A stretch of 20,264 nucleotides of DNA from JBCCGE01 sp039029455 (GTDB taxonomy: Bacteria; Pseudomonadota; Gammaproteobacteria; Arenicellales; Poriferihabitantaceae), in the NCBI GenBank assembly GCA_039029455.1, contig JBCCGE010000056.1:1-20264 (forward strand), in the 5' to 3' direction. Made by a program: the position numbers and the translations under genes. The notes below the pieces were generated by a model, which saw only the letters and a program-made list of their open reading frames with translations, searched no databases and was not told the DNA's origin. How positions within the stretch are numbered: position 1 is the stretch's first letter; every line of letters starts with the position of its first letter. Below are positions 1 to 8,312 of this stretch, piece after piece.

Positions 1-1000
1 CCAGCACCATGACTTCAACCTCGTCACCCACCCGGCAGACCTTTCCGGGATGAATATTTTTGTTCGTCCAGTCCATCTCTGAAAGATGCACAATACCTTC
101 GACGCCTTCCTCAAGTTCAACAAAAGAACCGTAATCGGTCAGGTTCGTCACCTTACCGAACAAACGCGTACCGACCGGGTATCTGCGCGCCAGATCAAGC
201 CACGGATCTTCACCCATTTGCTTGATGCCGAGAGAAACCCGACACTGCTCACGATCAAACTTTAATACTCGTGCTTCAATTTCATCGCCCACATTCAGCA
301 CTTCTGACGGATGCTTGACACGCTTCCAGGCCAGATCGGTAATGTGCAGCAAGCCGTCAAGACCGCCCAGATTCACAAATGCACCGTAATCGGTCAGGTT
401 TTTGACGATTCCCTTAACGATCTGACCCTCTTCCAGAGTATCCAGTAATTTTTCCCGTTCCTCACTGAGCTCATTCTCAACAATTGCGCGTCGTGAAACG
501 ACGATATTGTTTCGCTGCTGGTCGAGCTTAATAATTTTGAAATCAAGCTCACGCCCCTCAATGTACGCGGAATCCTTTACCGGTCGTACATCGACCAGCG
601 AACCCGGAAGGAAAGCCCTGAGATTATTCACATCAACAGTAAAGCCACCCTTAACTTTTCCGGTGATGACCCCGGAAATGATTGCGCCCTCCTCATGGGC
701 CTTGGCAAGATCAGCCCAGGCCCGCGCACGCATCGCACGCTCTCTGGACATTCGTGTGTTGCCGGTGCCGTCTTCTACAGCTTCCAGCGCAACCTCGACC
801 TGATCACCGACTTTTACCGTCAGCTCTCCGGCCGGATTTTTAAATTCTGCCGCGGGAATTTCAGCATCTGACTTTAATCCCGCACTGACGATTACATAGT
901 CGTCGTTTGCTTCGACCACATCGCCAATAATGACCTCGCCGGGCTTCATGATGACCCCGGACAGGCTTTCTTCTAGTAAAGATTCAAAATTTTCGTTCAT
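1..1000 (-). CDS. rpsA: 30S ribosomal protein S1, N-terminal part (cut by window edge)
   Basis: Ribosomal protein S1 binds mRNA on the 30S subunit and promotes initiation on structured or weakly Shine-Dalgarno-bearing messages. Reading the minus strand from the ATG at 1000 gives 333 open codons to the window edge, with no stop. The protein starts MNENFESLLEESL and then shows repeated S1 (OB-fold) domains. Domains 1 and 2 carry GEVIIGDVVEANDDYVIV and GAIISGVITGKVKGGFTVDV. Domain 3 has GQIVKGIVKNLTDYGAFVNLGGLDGLLHITDLAWKR in pieces, and domain 4 has the similar NLTDYGSFVELEEGVEGIVHLSEM. The family is usually about 550-560 residues, so about 40% is missing. It lies downstream of cmk, the normal order. 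No clear Shine-Dalgarno precedes the ATG, which is also true of E. coli rpsA. Identification is very secure. Confidence 0.98.
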   Translation of the reverse strand, partial: MNENFESLLEESLSGVIMKPGEVIIGDVVEANDDYVIVSAGLKSDAEIPAAEFKNPAGELTVKVGDQVEVALEAVEDGTGNTRMSRERAMRARAWADLAKAHEEGAIISGVITGKVKGGFTVDVNNLRAFLPGSLVDVRPVKDSAYIEGRELDFKIIKLDQQRNNIVVSRRAIVENELSEEREKLLDTLEEGQIVKGIVKNLTDYGAFVNLGGLDGLLHITDLAWKRVKHPSEVLNVGDEIEARVLKFDREQCRVSLGIKQMGEDPWLDLARRYPVGTRLFGKVTNLTDYGSFVELEEGVEGIVHLSEMDWTNKNIHPGKVCRVGDEVEVMVL

Positions 1001-1407
1001 AAATTTCGCCAGACTGTCGTCTATCCGCCACAACATCTTCAGCGAATCCTGACCCGAATCGGGACAGCAGATTGCACGGGCAGTAGTGATCAGGAGTGAT
1101 GTGAGACGCCTGGCACCTCAGTGTAATGAATGTTTGGCATGCATTGACTCAATCGTCTCGCGGACGCGAGGGATTCGAATAGAGCCGCCTGCCTCAGGTT
1201 AATGTCCAGCAGCGCCGGTTTGACAGAGATCAAAAACACGGTTCTCCGGACCGGTACTGCCACTTAGTTCAGGTCGAGCCTGACAACTTCCGAAAATCGA
1301 GTGCAGTCTGCCGCTCTTTAACCCGCAAGACGGAACAGCGGTAATCACCGGCAGAGATTGACGCCACTCATTTCAACGACGATCTGAACTATTATTCAGA
1401 AGGCAGA
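1001..1407 (-). other. Long rpsA leader / cmk-rpsA intergenic region with hairpins
   Basis: These 407 bp hold no convincing gene. Read on the minus strand, they contain several inverted repeats: GATCTG/CAGATC arms at 1381-1409 overlapping the cmk stop and enclosing a CTGAA/TTCAG stem, a CGGT/ACCG stem with a GGA-containing loop at 1239-1253, a CTCGCG/CGCGAG stem at 1157-1170, and a CCCG/CGGG stem at 1049-1067, about 50 nt before the rpsA ATG. E. coli rpsA is known to use a structured leader without a canonical Shine-Dalgarno for efficient initiation and autogenous control by S1. A similar role here is an inference. I see no confident sigma-70 promoter, and no U-tract that would make any of the hairpins a terminator. 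Confidence 0.5.
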
Positions 1408-2115
1408 TCAGTCGGGCGTCCGATCGGTTTTCGAGCTTTCCGGGTAACTCTGTCGCACGTAATCGAGCACAGTTTCAACGACGGCTTCGATCCGCATATC
1501 AGTTGTATCTATCACCACCGCATCATCAGCAGGTTTCAAAGGCGATATCGCCCGGTTTGCATCCCGCTGATCACGCTCGGTGATCTCTCCGAAAAGGGCG
1601 CGCATGGTAACATCAAAACCCTTTAGTCTCAACTGGTTAAAGCGTCTTTCCGCTCTGGCTTTTGCACTGGCGGTCAGGTAAATCTTGCACTTCGATTCGG
1701 GGAAAACCACCGTCCCCATGTCCCGGCCATCAGCGACCAGACCGGGTGGTCTGGCCTGCCTTCGCTGCCACTCCAGCAACACGTCCCGCACTTCCGGCAA
1801 TGCCGCAACGACCGAAGCATCCCGACCCGCCGATTCGGTTCGGATTTCATCACCCACTGTTTCCCCATCGACCGATATCTTGCCGTCGATAAAGCGGATG
1901 GAAAGCCGGCTTCCGATTGTTTTCAGTTCCTCTACATCATCCAGTGTCGCGCCCGATTGCCGGGCACGCCAGGCGAGAATCCGATACAGGGCGCCGCTGT
2001 CGAGATAATGCCAGTTTAGTGCAGCAGCCACCGTCGCAGCCACTGTGCCTTTTCCCGAACCACTCGGACCGTCCAGCGAAACGACCGGAGCAATAACTGA
2101 ATCAGAAGCCGACAT
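1408..2115 (-). CDS. cmk: (d)CMP kinase
   Basis: Cytidylate kinase phosphorylates CMP and dCMP to the diphosphates with ATP in the cytosol. The 235-residue protein has the P-loop GPSGSGKG (residues 16-23), then HYLDSGALYR (about 36-45), the CMP-binding segment ADGRDMGTVVFP, the LTASAKARAERR stretch, and the lid RDQRDANRAISPLKPADDAVVID. These are the family signatures in order, and the length is normal. The start ATG at 2115 lies 8 bp after the aroA stop and gives the expected short N-terminus before the P-loop. No Shine-Dalgarno is evident, so translation may be coupled to aroA. aroA-cmk-rpsA is a conserved gammaproteobacterial order. Confidence 0.97.
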   Translation of the reverse strand: MSASDSVIAPVVSLDGPSGSGKGTVAATVAAALNWHYLDSGALYRILAWRARQSGATLDDVEELKTIGSRLSIRFIDGKISVDGETVGDEIRTESAGRDASVVAALPEVRDVLLEWQRRQARPPGLVADGRDMGTVVFPESKCKIYLTASAKARAERRFNQLRLKGFDVTMRALFGEITERDQRDANRAISPLKPADDAVVIDTTDMRIEAVVETVLDYVRQSYPESSKTDRTPD

Positions 2116-2123
2116 AATCGATT

Positions 2124-3419
2124 TCAGAAGACAGAGATTTTGAGTCCGGCATCAGCTGCAATTCTGGCGAAGTCCGGAAAAGACGTGGCCACATTGTCGC
2201 TGTCGAGAATCGTTATGGTGTCTTTTGATGCCAGCGCGGCCATGCTAAACGCCATTGCAATACGATGATCATGACAACTGTCCACGCCCCCCCCTGTCAG
2301 TTGTCCTCCATAGATAGTCATACCATCATCGTGCTCATGAACTTTCGCGCCAATCGCCTTTAACCCATTGACAACACTAGCTATTCTGTCGCTTTCCTTC
2401 ACCCTGAGCTCCTCGGCACCCGAAATTCTGGTCACACCGTCGGCAACGGCGGCCGCCACTGCGATTGCCGGAATCTCATCGATTGCGAGCGCGACATCAT
2501 CACCGCTTATTTCGCACCCCTGGAGCCGGCTGCTGGTAACCAGCAGATCGGCAACCGGCTCACCGCCAACTACACGCGGGTTGGTCTGCTCAATATCGGC
2601 CCCCATCATCTCGAGAATGGGCAGCACACCGTTTCGGCTCGGATTGACTCCCACGCGGGGAAGAACGATCTGACTGTCGGATGCGATCAGAGCCCCAACG
2701 ATAAAAAACGTTGCAGACGAAAGGTCAGCCGGCACCGATAACTCGCACGCCTTCAGTACACCACCGCCGTGTATTGATATAGCGCTCTGCCTTCTCTCAA
2801 CCGCATAACCGAATCCTTTCAACATTCGCTCAGTGTGATCACGGGTCGGTGCGGGCTCGGATACGGATGTCTCACCTGAAGCATAGAGTCCGGCCAGCAG
2901 GATGCTCGATTTGACCTGCGCGCTTGCTATCGGCATATCGTAATGGATGCCCTGCAAGTCACCGGCCGGATTGATCGCGAGCGGCGGTTTATTATCTCGT
3001 GCGCTAAAACTCGCCCCCATTTGGGTCAGTGGGTCGATCACCCGGCCCATGGGTCGGGAAGTCAAAGAGGCGTCGCCCACCAGCCGACTCTCGAAAGACT
3101 GTCCGCTCAAAACACCACACATTAGCCGCATCGCAGTTCCTGAATTTCCCATGTCAAGCTCAACTTCCGGCTTTAATAAACCGTGAAGACCGACACCCTG
3201 AATGCTATAGCGACCCGGTTCCTGTCGGTCTATTGAAACGCCCATATTCCGAAAGGCCGCGATCGTCGCGAGCACATCGTCACCTTCGAGAAGATCCTCC
3301 ACCAATGATTCACCCTCGGCAAGTGAACCAAAGATGACTGATCGGTGTGAGACGGATTTGTCTCCGGCAACATTGATCTCTCCGTTGAGTGAACCTCCGG
3401 CGCTGACAGAAAATTTCAT
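2124..3419 (-). CDS. aroA: 3-phosphoshikimate 1-carboxyvinyltransferase (EPSP synthase)
   Basis: EPSP synthase joins phosphoenolpyruvate to shikimate-3-phosphate, the step before chorismate. The protein is 431 residues, normal for the family. Motifs seen are GDKSVSHRS (19-27), MGNSGTAMR (90-98), GDASLTSRPM (115-124), SAQVK (166-170), TRDHTER (192-198), NPSR (259-262), AIDEIPAIAVAAA with the catalytic Asp, and RVKESDR. GDKS, SAQxK and RxHxE are the motifs listed for class II enzymes; the fourth, NxTR, is NPSR here. The residue equivalent to E. coli Gly96 is still Gly (GNSGT). It lies 24 bp downstream of tyrA, not fused to it as in Pseudomonas, and supplies the chorismate precursor used by pheA and tyrA. 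The start ATG is preceded by an A/T-rich stretch without a Shine-Dalgarno. Confidence 0.97.
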   Translation of the reverse strand: MKFSVSAGGSLNGEINVAGDKSVSHRSVIFGSLAEGESLVEDLLEGDDVLATIAAFRNMGVSIDRQEPGRYSIQGVGLHGLLKPEVELDMGNSGTAMRLMCGVLSGQSFESRLVGDASLTSRPMGRVIDPLTQMGASFSARDNKPPLAINPAGDLQGIHYDMPIASAQVKSSILLAGLYASGETSVSEPAPTRDHTERMLKGFGYAVERRQSAISIHGGGVLKACELSVPADLSSATFFIVGALIASDSQIVLPRVGVNPSRNGVLPILEMMGADIEQTNPRVVGGEPVADLLVTSSRLQGCEISGDDVALAIDEIPAIAVAAAVADGVTRISGAEELRVKESDRIASVVNGLKAIGAKVHEHDDGMTIYGGQLTGGGVDSCHDHRIAMAFSMAALASKDTITILDSDNVATSFPDFARIAADAGLKISVF

Positions 3420-3443
3420 CGATTTATTTCAAAATTATGTGCA

Positions 3444-4367
3444 TCAGGAATCCATATCAGGTGCGCGCTCACGACGCTCGACAAGCACCGACCGCGCCTT
3501 CTGCGAAGAGAGGAAAATATCCTTTATTTTCTCACCATCACCCTTTTCGATCAGATCAGTGAGGTGCGCAAGGTCACTTTGGTACTGTCGCAGCTGATTC
3601 AGCAACTCTTTACGATTAAGCAAACAGATGTCACGCCACATATCCGGATCACCGGAAGCGATGCGCGTGAAGTCATAAAAACCACCTGCCGCCATTTCGT
3701 AACAACTCTCTCGATCTTCAGACTGCGCCAGCTGCTGCACAGTCGCATAGGCGAGCACATGAGGCAGATGGCTAGTCAGAGACAACACCCGGTCGTGTGC
3801 TTCGATCGTCATCTCGATGACGTCTGCGCCACAAATTCGCCACATTGATCGCATGAATACGATCTGCTCGGGTTGATTCTCCGGTAAAGGCGTCAAAACG
3901 ACTTTGTGATTTTCAAACAGACCGGGCATCGCCGCTTCGACACCTGATTTTTCCTTACCGGCAATGGGGTGTCCGGGCACGAAATGACCAACATTGTGTT
4001 TCATTGCCAGACGCGCCTGCGCGACCACGCCAGCTTTGACACTGCCGACATCGGTCACAATCGCAGTCGATTTCATGTGAGCCGCAATGATCTCGAATAG
4101 TGCCGCCATGGTGTTTACCGGTGTTGCCACGCAGATCAGATCAGCCTGTGAGGCCGCGACACCGAGGTCGTCACCGACCTCATCAATTGCGCCCAGCGCA
4201 AGCGCCTTATTCAGATTTGTTTCGGATCGCCCAAAGCCAATGACCCGATCGACCACACCGGCTTTTTTCAGAGCCATCGCCAGCGATCCGCCGATCAGAC
4301 CTACGCCGACAATAAGAAGAGTTTTTAAATGGAAACCCGGGTCAGGGGCATCGACGGTTTTCTGCAT
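3444..4367 (-). CDS. tyrA: Prephenate dehydrogenase (tyrosine biosynthesis)
   Basis: This NAD(P)-dependent enzyme oxidatively decarboxylates prephenate or arogenate toward tyrosine. The 307-residue protein has the Rossmann motif LLIVGVGLIGGSLA (17-30), TDVGSVK (105-111) and the active-site HPIAG (His133) in FVPGHPIAGKEKSGVEAA, then the helical dimerisation domain with SHLPHVLAYA and FYDFTRIASGDPDMW. It has no chorismate mutase domain, unlike enterobacterial TyrA; that activity comes from the adjacent pheA. The ATG at 4367 is the only reasonable start, because an in-frame TAA lies two codons upstream. This start is 7 bp from the end of a 174-bp MITE-like element. The best Shine-Dalgarno candidate, AGAGG about 11 nt upstream, lies inside the element's terminal repeat. 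Confidence 0.96.
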   Translation of the reverse strand: MQKTVDAPDPGFHLKTLLIVGVGLIGGSLAMALKKAGVVDRVIGFGRSETNLNKALALGAIDEVGDDLGVAASQADLICVATPVNTMAALFEIIAAHMKSTAIVTDVGSVKAGVVAQARLAMKHNVGHFVPGHPIAGKEKSGVEAAMPGLFENHKVVLTPLPENQPEQIVFMRSMWRICGADVIEMTIEAHDRVLSLTSHLPHVLAYATVQQLAQSEDRESCYEMAAGGFYDFTRIASGDPDMWRDICLLNRKELLNQLRQYQSDLAHLTDLIEKGDGEKIKDIFLSSQKARSVLVERRERAPDMDS

Positions 4368-4370
4368 TAT

Positions 4371-4552
4371 TTAGGGAGCCTCTGCAAAAGTCTGGGCGAA
4401 GCCAGATTGAGAGCTAAAATGTTCAAGATCAAGGCAGAAAACGCACGCCATAGTCGTTCAATTGCGTCGTTCTATTGCGAAGTTTTCTAACAAAGATATT
4501 GGATATTTTAGACTCAAATAGGTCGGTCATGACTTTTGCTAAGGCTCCTTAG
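4371..4552. mobile_element. MITE-like element with TTAG target duplications
   Basis: A 174-bp non-coding element (4375-4548) is flanked by the perfect direct repeat TTAG at 4371-4374 and 4549-4552. Its ends are inverted repeats: GGAGCCTCTGCAAAAGTC on the left, and the complement of GACTTTTGCTAAGGCTCC on the right, 16 of 18 matching. The repeat continues imperfectly inward: TTGAGAGCTAAAATGTTCAA near the left pairs with the complement of the segment near 4495-4518. The whole element could therefore fold as one long hairpin. There is no transposase ORF. A 4-bp YTAR/TTAG duplication and GGA-starting ends fit mobilisation by an IS5-group transposase; that family link is inferred. It fills nearly all of the 198-bp pheA-tyrA gap, which would otherwise be about 20 bp. 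Confidence 0.88.
4454..4479. repeat. 13-bp tandem duplication at the MITE apex
   Basis: TCGTTCAATTGCG (4454-4466) is followed immediately by TCGTTCTATTGCG (4467-4479), with one mismatch. It lies near the centre of the MITE-like element, between the arms of its long imperfect palindrome, and probably forms the loop region. It may be a lineage-specific duplication useful for telling copies of this element apart. Confidence 0.75.
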
Positions 4553-4565
4553 ATCAATACCGTCG

Positions 4566-5684
4566 CTACCGCGAACGAGGATACGAACCCAGCAGCTTGA
4601 ACAGTCCAGCCTCGTCGCGCAGTTTATCCAAAGCAGTCTTAATGCGCTCGTCCAGTTGATGCCCTTCGATATCGATGAAGAACACATATTCCCACAATCC
4701 TGTTTTGGATGGCCGACTCTCGAGTCGAGTCATATCGATTTTATTTTCGAGCAGTGGTTGCAGCAGATGGAGCAGCGCCCCGGGGCGATTTTTTGCAGAC
4801 AACAAAAGACTTGTTTTGTCATTTCTGGTCGGCGGCGTTTTCCTGTCCGACAGAACAAGAAAGCGCGTGGTGTTGTCCGCACTGTCTTCGATGTCCTGCG
4901 CCAGAACTGACAACTTATATCGCTCGGCCGCAGACATACCTGCAATCGCGGCAACGTGACTTTCTGAAGCCGCGACGACTGCGGCTTCGGCATTGCTGTT
5001 TGCCGGCATGCGAGTCGCGTTCGGAAGATTCTTGTCCAGCCACACCCGGCACTGTGCCAGAGCCTGAGGATGAGCGGTAACCTGCTTTATGTCGGCAATT
5101 GCCTCACAGTTGCTCAGCAGATTGTGATGAACCTTAAAATTGATTTCACCGCATACCTCAAGACCTGTTGTTACCAGGCGATCGAGTGTCGAACCCACAC
5201 CGCCTTCGTTGGAGTTCTCGACCGGTACAACACAGAAATCCGTGCGACCCGTTTCAGCGGCTCGAAAGGCATCACTGACCGTATCGCAGGGTTCAATCTG
5301 CATCGTGCTCCCAAAGTGCTGTCGCGCGGCAGCTTCGCTGAATGTGCCGAGAGGACCCAGTATAGACACGGACAAACCCGCCTCGCTGCCACGTGTCAGA
5401 GACATGATTTCGCGAAACAGACAGGTTACGGCATCCGACGTCATCGGTCCTGTGTTTTCGTCTACCAGTCGGGCCAGAACCCTGGCTTCACGCTCCGGAC
5501 GATAGTACGCGGGCTGTGCGAGGGAGGACTTTATCTGACCGATGGCTTTGGCTGCTTCGATCCGTTGATTCATCAATGCAAGAATGTCGAGATCAATCCG
5601 GTCAATACGATCCCGATGATCCCGCAGATCATCATCTGCAGAAGCTTCCGGGGCACTCTCTGTTTGCGGCCGTTTGTCAGTCAT
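4566..5684 (-). CDS. pheA: Bifunctional chorismate mutase / prephenate dehydratase
   Basis: This enzyme converts chorismate to prephenate and then to phenylpyruvate for phenylalanine. The 372-residue protein has an AroQ chorismate mutase domain (about 20-98: RDRIDRIDLDILALMNQRIEAAKAIG in pieces, and YRPEREARVL). The prephenate dehydratase domain (about 105-282) has SILGPLGTFSEAAA, VPVENSNEGGVGSTLD and the catalytic TTRF (272-275). The C-terminal ACT domain (about 290-370) has GALL (302-305) and ESRP (322-325), the phenylalanine-sensing motifs, so feedback inhibition by Phe is expected from family knowledge. It begins 15 bp after the gyrA stop and is probably cotranscribed. serC, which often lies between gyrA and pheA, is absent. 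No clear Shine-Dalgarno precedes the ATG. Confidence 0.97.
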   Translation of the reverse strand: MTDKRPQTESAPEASADDDLRDHRDRIDRIDLDILALMNQRIEAAKAIGQIKSSLAQPAYYRPEREARVLARLVDENTGPMTSDAVTCLFREIMSLTRGSEAGLSVSILGPLGTFSEAAARQHFGSTMQIEPCDTVSDAFRAAETGRTDFCVVPVENSNEGGVGSTLDRLVTTGLEVCGEINFKVHHNLLSNCEAIADIKQVTAHPQALAQCRVWLDKNLPNATRMPANSNAEAAVVAASESHVAAIAGMSAAERYKLSVLAQDIEDSADNTTRFLVLSDRKTPPTRNDKTSLLLSAKNRPGALLHLLQPLLENKIDMTRLESRPSKTGLWEYVFFIDIEGHQLDERIKTALDKLRDEAGLFKLLGSYPRSR

Positions 5685-5699
5685 GTCATATGCGATGCG

Positions 5700-8312
5700 T
5701 CAATGAACCGTTTCCCGATCCGACGACCCGGAAACCGGTTGATCACCACTATTGCCATCCTCATCGCCGGTTTCATCAACCTTTCCGACACTTACCAGAG
5801 ACTCATCCCTGTTGAGTGAAATCAGACGAACGCCCTGTGTATTTCTTCCCTGCATGGAAATTTCGGCCACCCGCGTCCGGATCAGAACACCACCATCAGT
5901 GATTAACATAACCTCGTCCTGATCTTCCACCCGCAATGCACTCACGACTTCACCATTCCTGTCCGAAGTCTTTATTGCGATCACACCTTTCCCACCTCGA
6001 CCCTTCTGAGGAAAATCCCCGCATGCCGTGCGTTTGCCATAGCCATTCCGGGTGCTGGTCAGCACCGCTGAGCTGTTCTCAGACTCATCTACCGCGAGCG
6101 ACATCAACGCGATAACTTTCTGGCCGGGATCCAGTCGAATGCCCCGGACACCACCCGCCGTTCGCCCCATCGTCCGGACGTCTTTTTCAGAGAAGCGCGC
6201 GGCTTTGCCCGCGCTGGTGACAAGAAGAATATCCTGTTCACCATCCGTAAGGGCTACCCCGATTAGATGATCGTCATCGCGCAGATTCACCGCAATGATG
6301 CCCGAACTTCGAGGTCGCGAGAAATCATCCAGCCGACACTTCTTGACCGTACCCTGCGACGTGGCCATGACCACCTGTTTGCCGTCATCGTACCCTTTGA
6401 TCGGCAAAATCGCAGTCACCTGTTCATCAGGATCCAGCGGCAAAAGATTAACCAGTGGCTTGCCTCTGGCCTGACGTCCGGCCTGTGGTAGCTGAAACAC
6501 CCGCAACCAGTAAACCTTACCTTTACTTGAAAAGCAGAGAATCGTGTCGTGGGAATTAGCGACAAACATCTGACCGACGAAGTCTTCTTCCTTGGTGCGA
6601 GTCGCAATACGCCCCTTACCGCCGCGCCGCTGGGCAACATAGTCCGTAACAGGCTGTGACTTCGCGTATCCTGCATGAGAAAGTGTGACCACAAGGTCTT
6701 CCTCCGGAATAAGATCCTCCATCGACAAGTCGATCTCACCTTCGATGATCTCGGTACGTCTGGGGTCTCCGAAACGGTCCTTGATATCGGTCAGTTCCTC
6801 ACGAATAACATCCATCAGACGTTCTGAATTTCTTAGTATTTCAAGCAGCCCCAGAATCACCTCAATAATTTCAGCGTACTCTGAATGAATCTTTTCCTGT
6901 TCCAGACCCGTTAGTCGATGCAGGCGAAGCTCGAGAATGGCCTGCGCTTGTGTGGGCGACAACTGATACGCATCATCCTGCAAGCCATACTCAGCCGACA
7001 GTCCCTGAGGGCGTGACATATCCGCATCGCTCCGCGATAGCATTGTAGCTACGGTGCCGGACTGCCAGGTCTGTGCGAGCATCGCTGCTTTTGCGTCGGC
7101 CGGTGTCTGCGCCGCTTTAATCAGCGCAATGATAGGGTCGATATTGGCCAGTGCGACCGCGAGACCCTCTAGAATATGTGCACGGTCGCGGGCTTTCTTG
7201 AGTTCAAAAACGGTCCGACGCGTCACAACCTCTCGCCGGTGGCGCAGAAATTCTTCGAGAATCTCTTTTAGCGTAAACAGTTTTGGCTGGTTTTTGCTGA
7301 GTGCAACCATGTTGATGCCAAAGACTGTTTGCATCTGAGTCTGTTTGTACAGATTGTTCAGAATAACTTCTGACTGCTCACCGCGTTTGAGCTCGATCAC
7401 CATCCGCATTCCGGATTTATCGGACTCATCCCGTATCGCGGAAATGCCTTCCAGCTTCTTGTTCTTGACCAGATCGGCGATTTTTTCCATCAAACGCGCT
7501 TTGTTTACCTGATAGGGCAGTTCGTGAACGACGATCGATTCCCTGCCATTTGCTGCCGTCTCAACATCGCACAACGCACGCACATAAATCCTTCCACGGC
7601 CGGTTTCATAGGCCTGGCGGATGCCGCTGTGTCCGTTGATAATTCCCGCAGTCGGGAAATCCGGACCCGGAATATGATTCATCAGGTCAGACACTGTGAT
7701 GTCGGGATCATCGATGAGGGCCAGGCAGCCCGATACGACCTCATTCAGGTTATGTGGCGGCACATTCGTCGCCATACCCACAGCGATACCTGCAGACCCG
7801 TTAACCAGCAGGTTCGGCACGCGTGTAGGCAGCACCAGCGGCTGCGTCTCCGTTTCATCATAGTTTGGGCCGAACTCGACGGTATCCTTGTCGAGGTCGG
7901 ACAGAAGTTCATGAGCAATGCGCGCGAGACGAATTTCGGTGTATCGCATCGCTGCCGGCGAATCGCCGTCCACCGAACCGAAGTTCCCCTGACCGTCAAT
8001 CAGCGGATACCGCATGGAAAAATCCTGCGCCATACGGACAATAGTGTCGTACACAGCAGTGTCACCATGCGGGTGGTACTTACCGATAACATCGCCCACA
8101 ACGCGTGCGGATTTTTTATAAGCTTTATTCCAGTCATTGCCCAGTTCAGACATTGCATACAGCACCCGTCGATGGACCGGCTTGAGACCATCGCGCACAT
8201 CCGGCAGAGCCCTGCCGACAATTACACTCATGGCATAGTCCAGATAGGACTGTCGCATCTCCTGCTCCAGATTCGCAGGCAGTGTCTCTTTGGCGAAGGG
8301 GGTCTCAGTCAT
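5700..8312 (-). CDS. gyrA: DNA gyrase subunit A
   Basis: GyrA cuts and rejoins DNA in the A2B2 gyrase that introduces negative supercoils. The protein is 870 residues (E. coli 875). The N-terminal breakage-reunion domain has DYAMSVIVGRALPDVRDGLKPVHRR in pieces. The quinolone-resistance region KYHPHGDTAVYDTIVRMAQ has Thr85 and Asp89, equivalent to E. coli positions 83 and 87. The active-site tyrosine is Tyr124 in AAMRYTEIRL. The C-terminal beta-pinwheel carries the GyrA box QRRGGKG near residue 560, needed for DNA wrapping, and ends in a short acidic tail. Thr at the 83 position is wild type in Pseudomonas aeruginosa and is not in itself a resistance call. The ATG start aligns with other GyrA N-termini, although it is preceded by a C-rich stretch with no Shine-Dalgarno. 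Confidence 0.99.
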   Translation of the reverse strand: MTETPFAKETLPANLEQEMRQSYLDYAMSVIVGRALPDVRDGLKPVHRRVLYAMSELGNDWNKAYKKSARVVGDVIGKYHPHGDTAVYDTIVRMAQDFSMRYPLIDGQGNFGSVDGDSPAAMRYTEIRLARIAHELLSDLDKDTVEFGPNYDETETQPLVLPTRVPNLLVNGSAGIAVGMATNVPPHNLNEVVSGCLALIDDPDITVSDLMNHIPGPDFPTAGIINGHSGIRQAYETGRGRIYVRALCDVETAANGRESIVVHELPYQVNKARLMEKIADLVKNKKLEGISAIRDESDKSGMRMVIELKRGEQSEVILNNLYKQTQMQTVFGINMVALSKNQPKLFTLKEILEEFLRHRREVVTRRTVFELKKARDRAHILEGLAVALANIDPIIALIKAAQTPADAKAAMLAQTWQSGTVATMLSRSDADMSRPQGLSAEYGLQDDAYQLSPTQAQAILELRLHRLTGLEQEKIHSEYAEIIEVILGLLEILRNSERLMDVIREELTDIKDRFGDPRRTEIIEGEIDLSMEDLIPEEDLVVTLSHAGYAKSQPVTDYVAQRRGGKGRIATRTKEEDFVGQMFVANSHDTILCFSSKGKVYWLRVFQLPQAGRQARGKPLVNLLPLDPDEQVTAILPIKGYDDGKQVVMATSQGTVKKCRLDDFSRPRSSGIIAVNLRDDDHLIGVALTDGEQDILLVTSAGKAARFSEKDVRTMGRTAGGVRGIRLDPGQKVIALMSLAVDESENSSAVLTSTRNGYGKRTACGDFPQKGRGGKGVIAIKTSDRNGEVVSALRVEDQDEVMLITDGGVLIRTRVAEISMQGRNTQGVRLISLNRDESLVSVGKVDETGDEDGNSGDQPVSGSSDRETVH

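Noticed and set aside
1168..1184. GGATTCGAAT resembling a tRNA T-loop
   Set aside because: The flanking bases do not pair into a T-stem and no acceptor or anticodon arm is found.
8076..8084. GyrA Thr at the E. coli Ser83 position as quinolone resistance
   Set aside because: Thr is the wild-type residue in several gammaproteobacteria, so it is not evidence of an acquired mutation.
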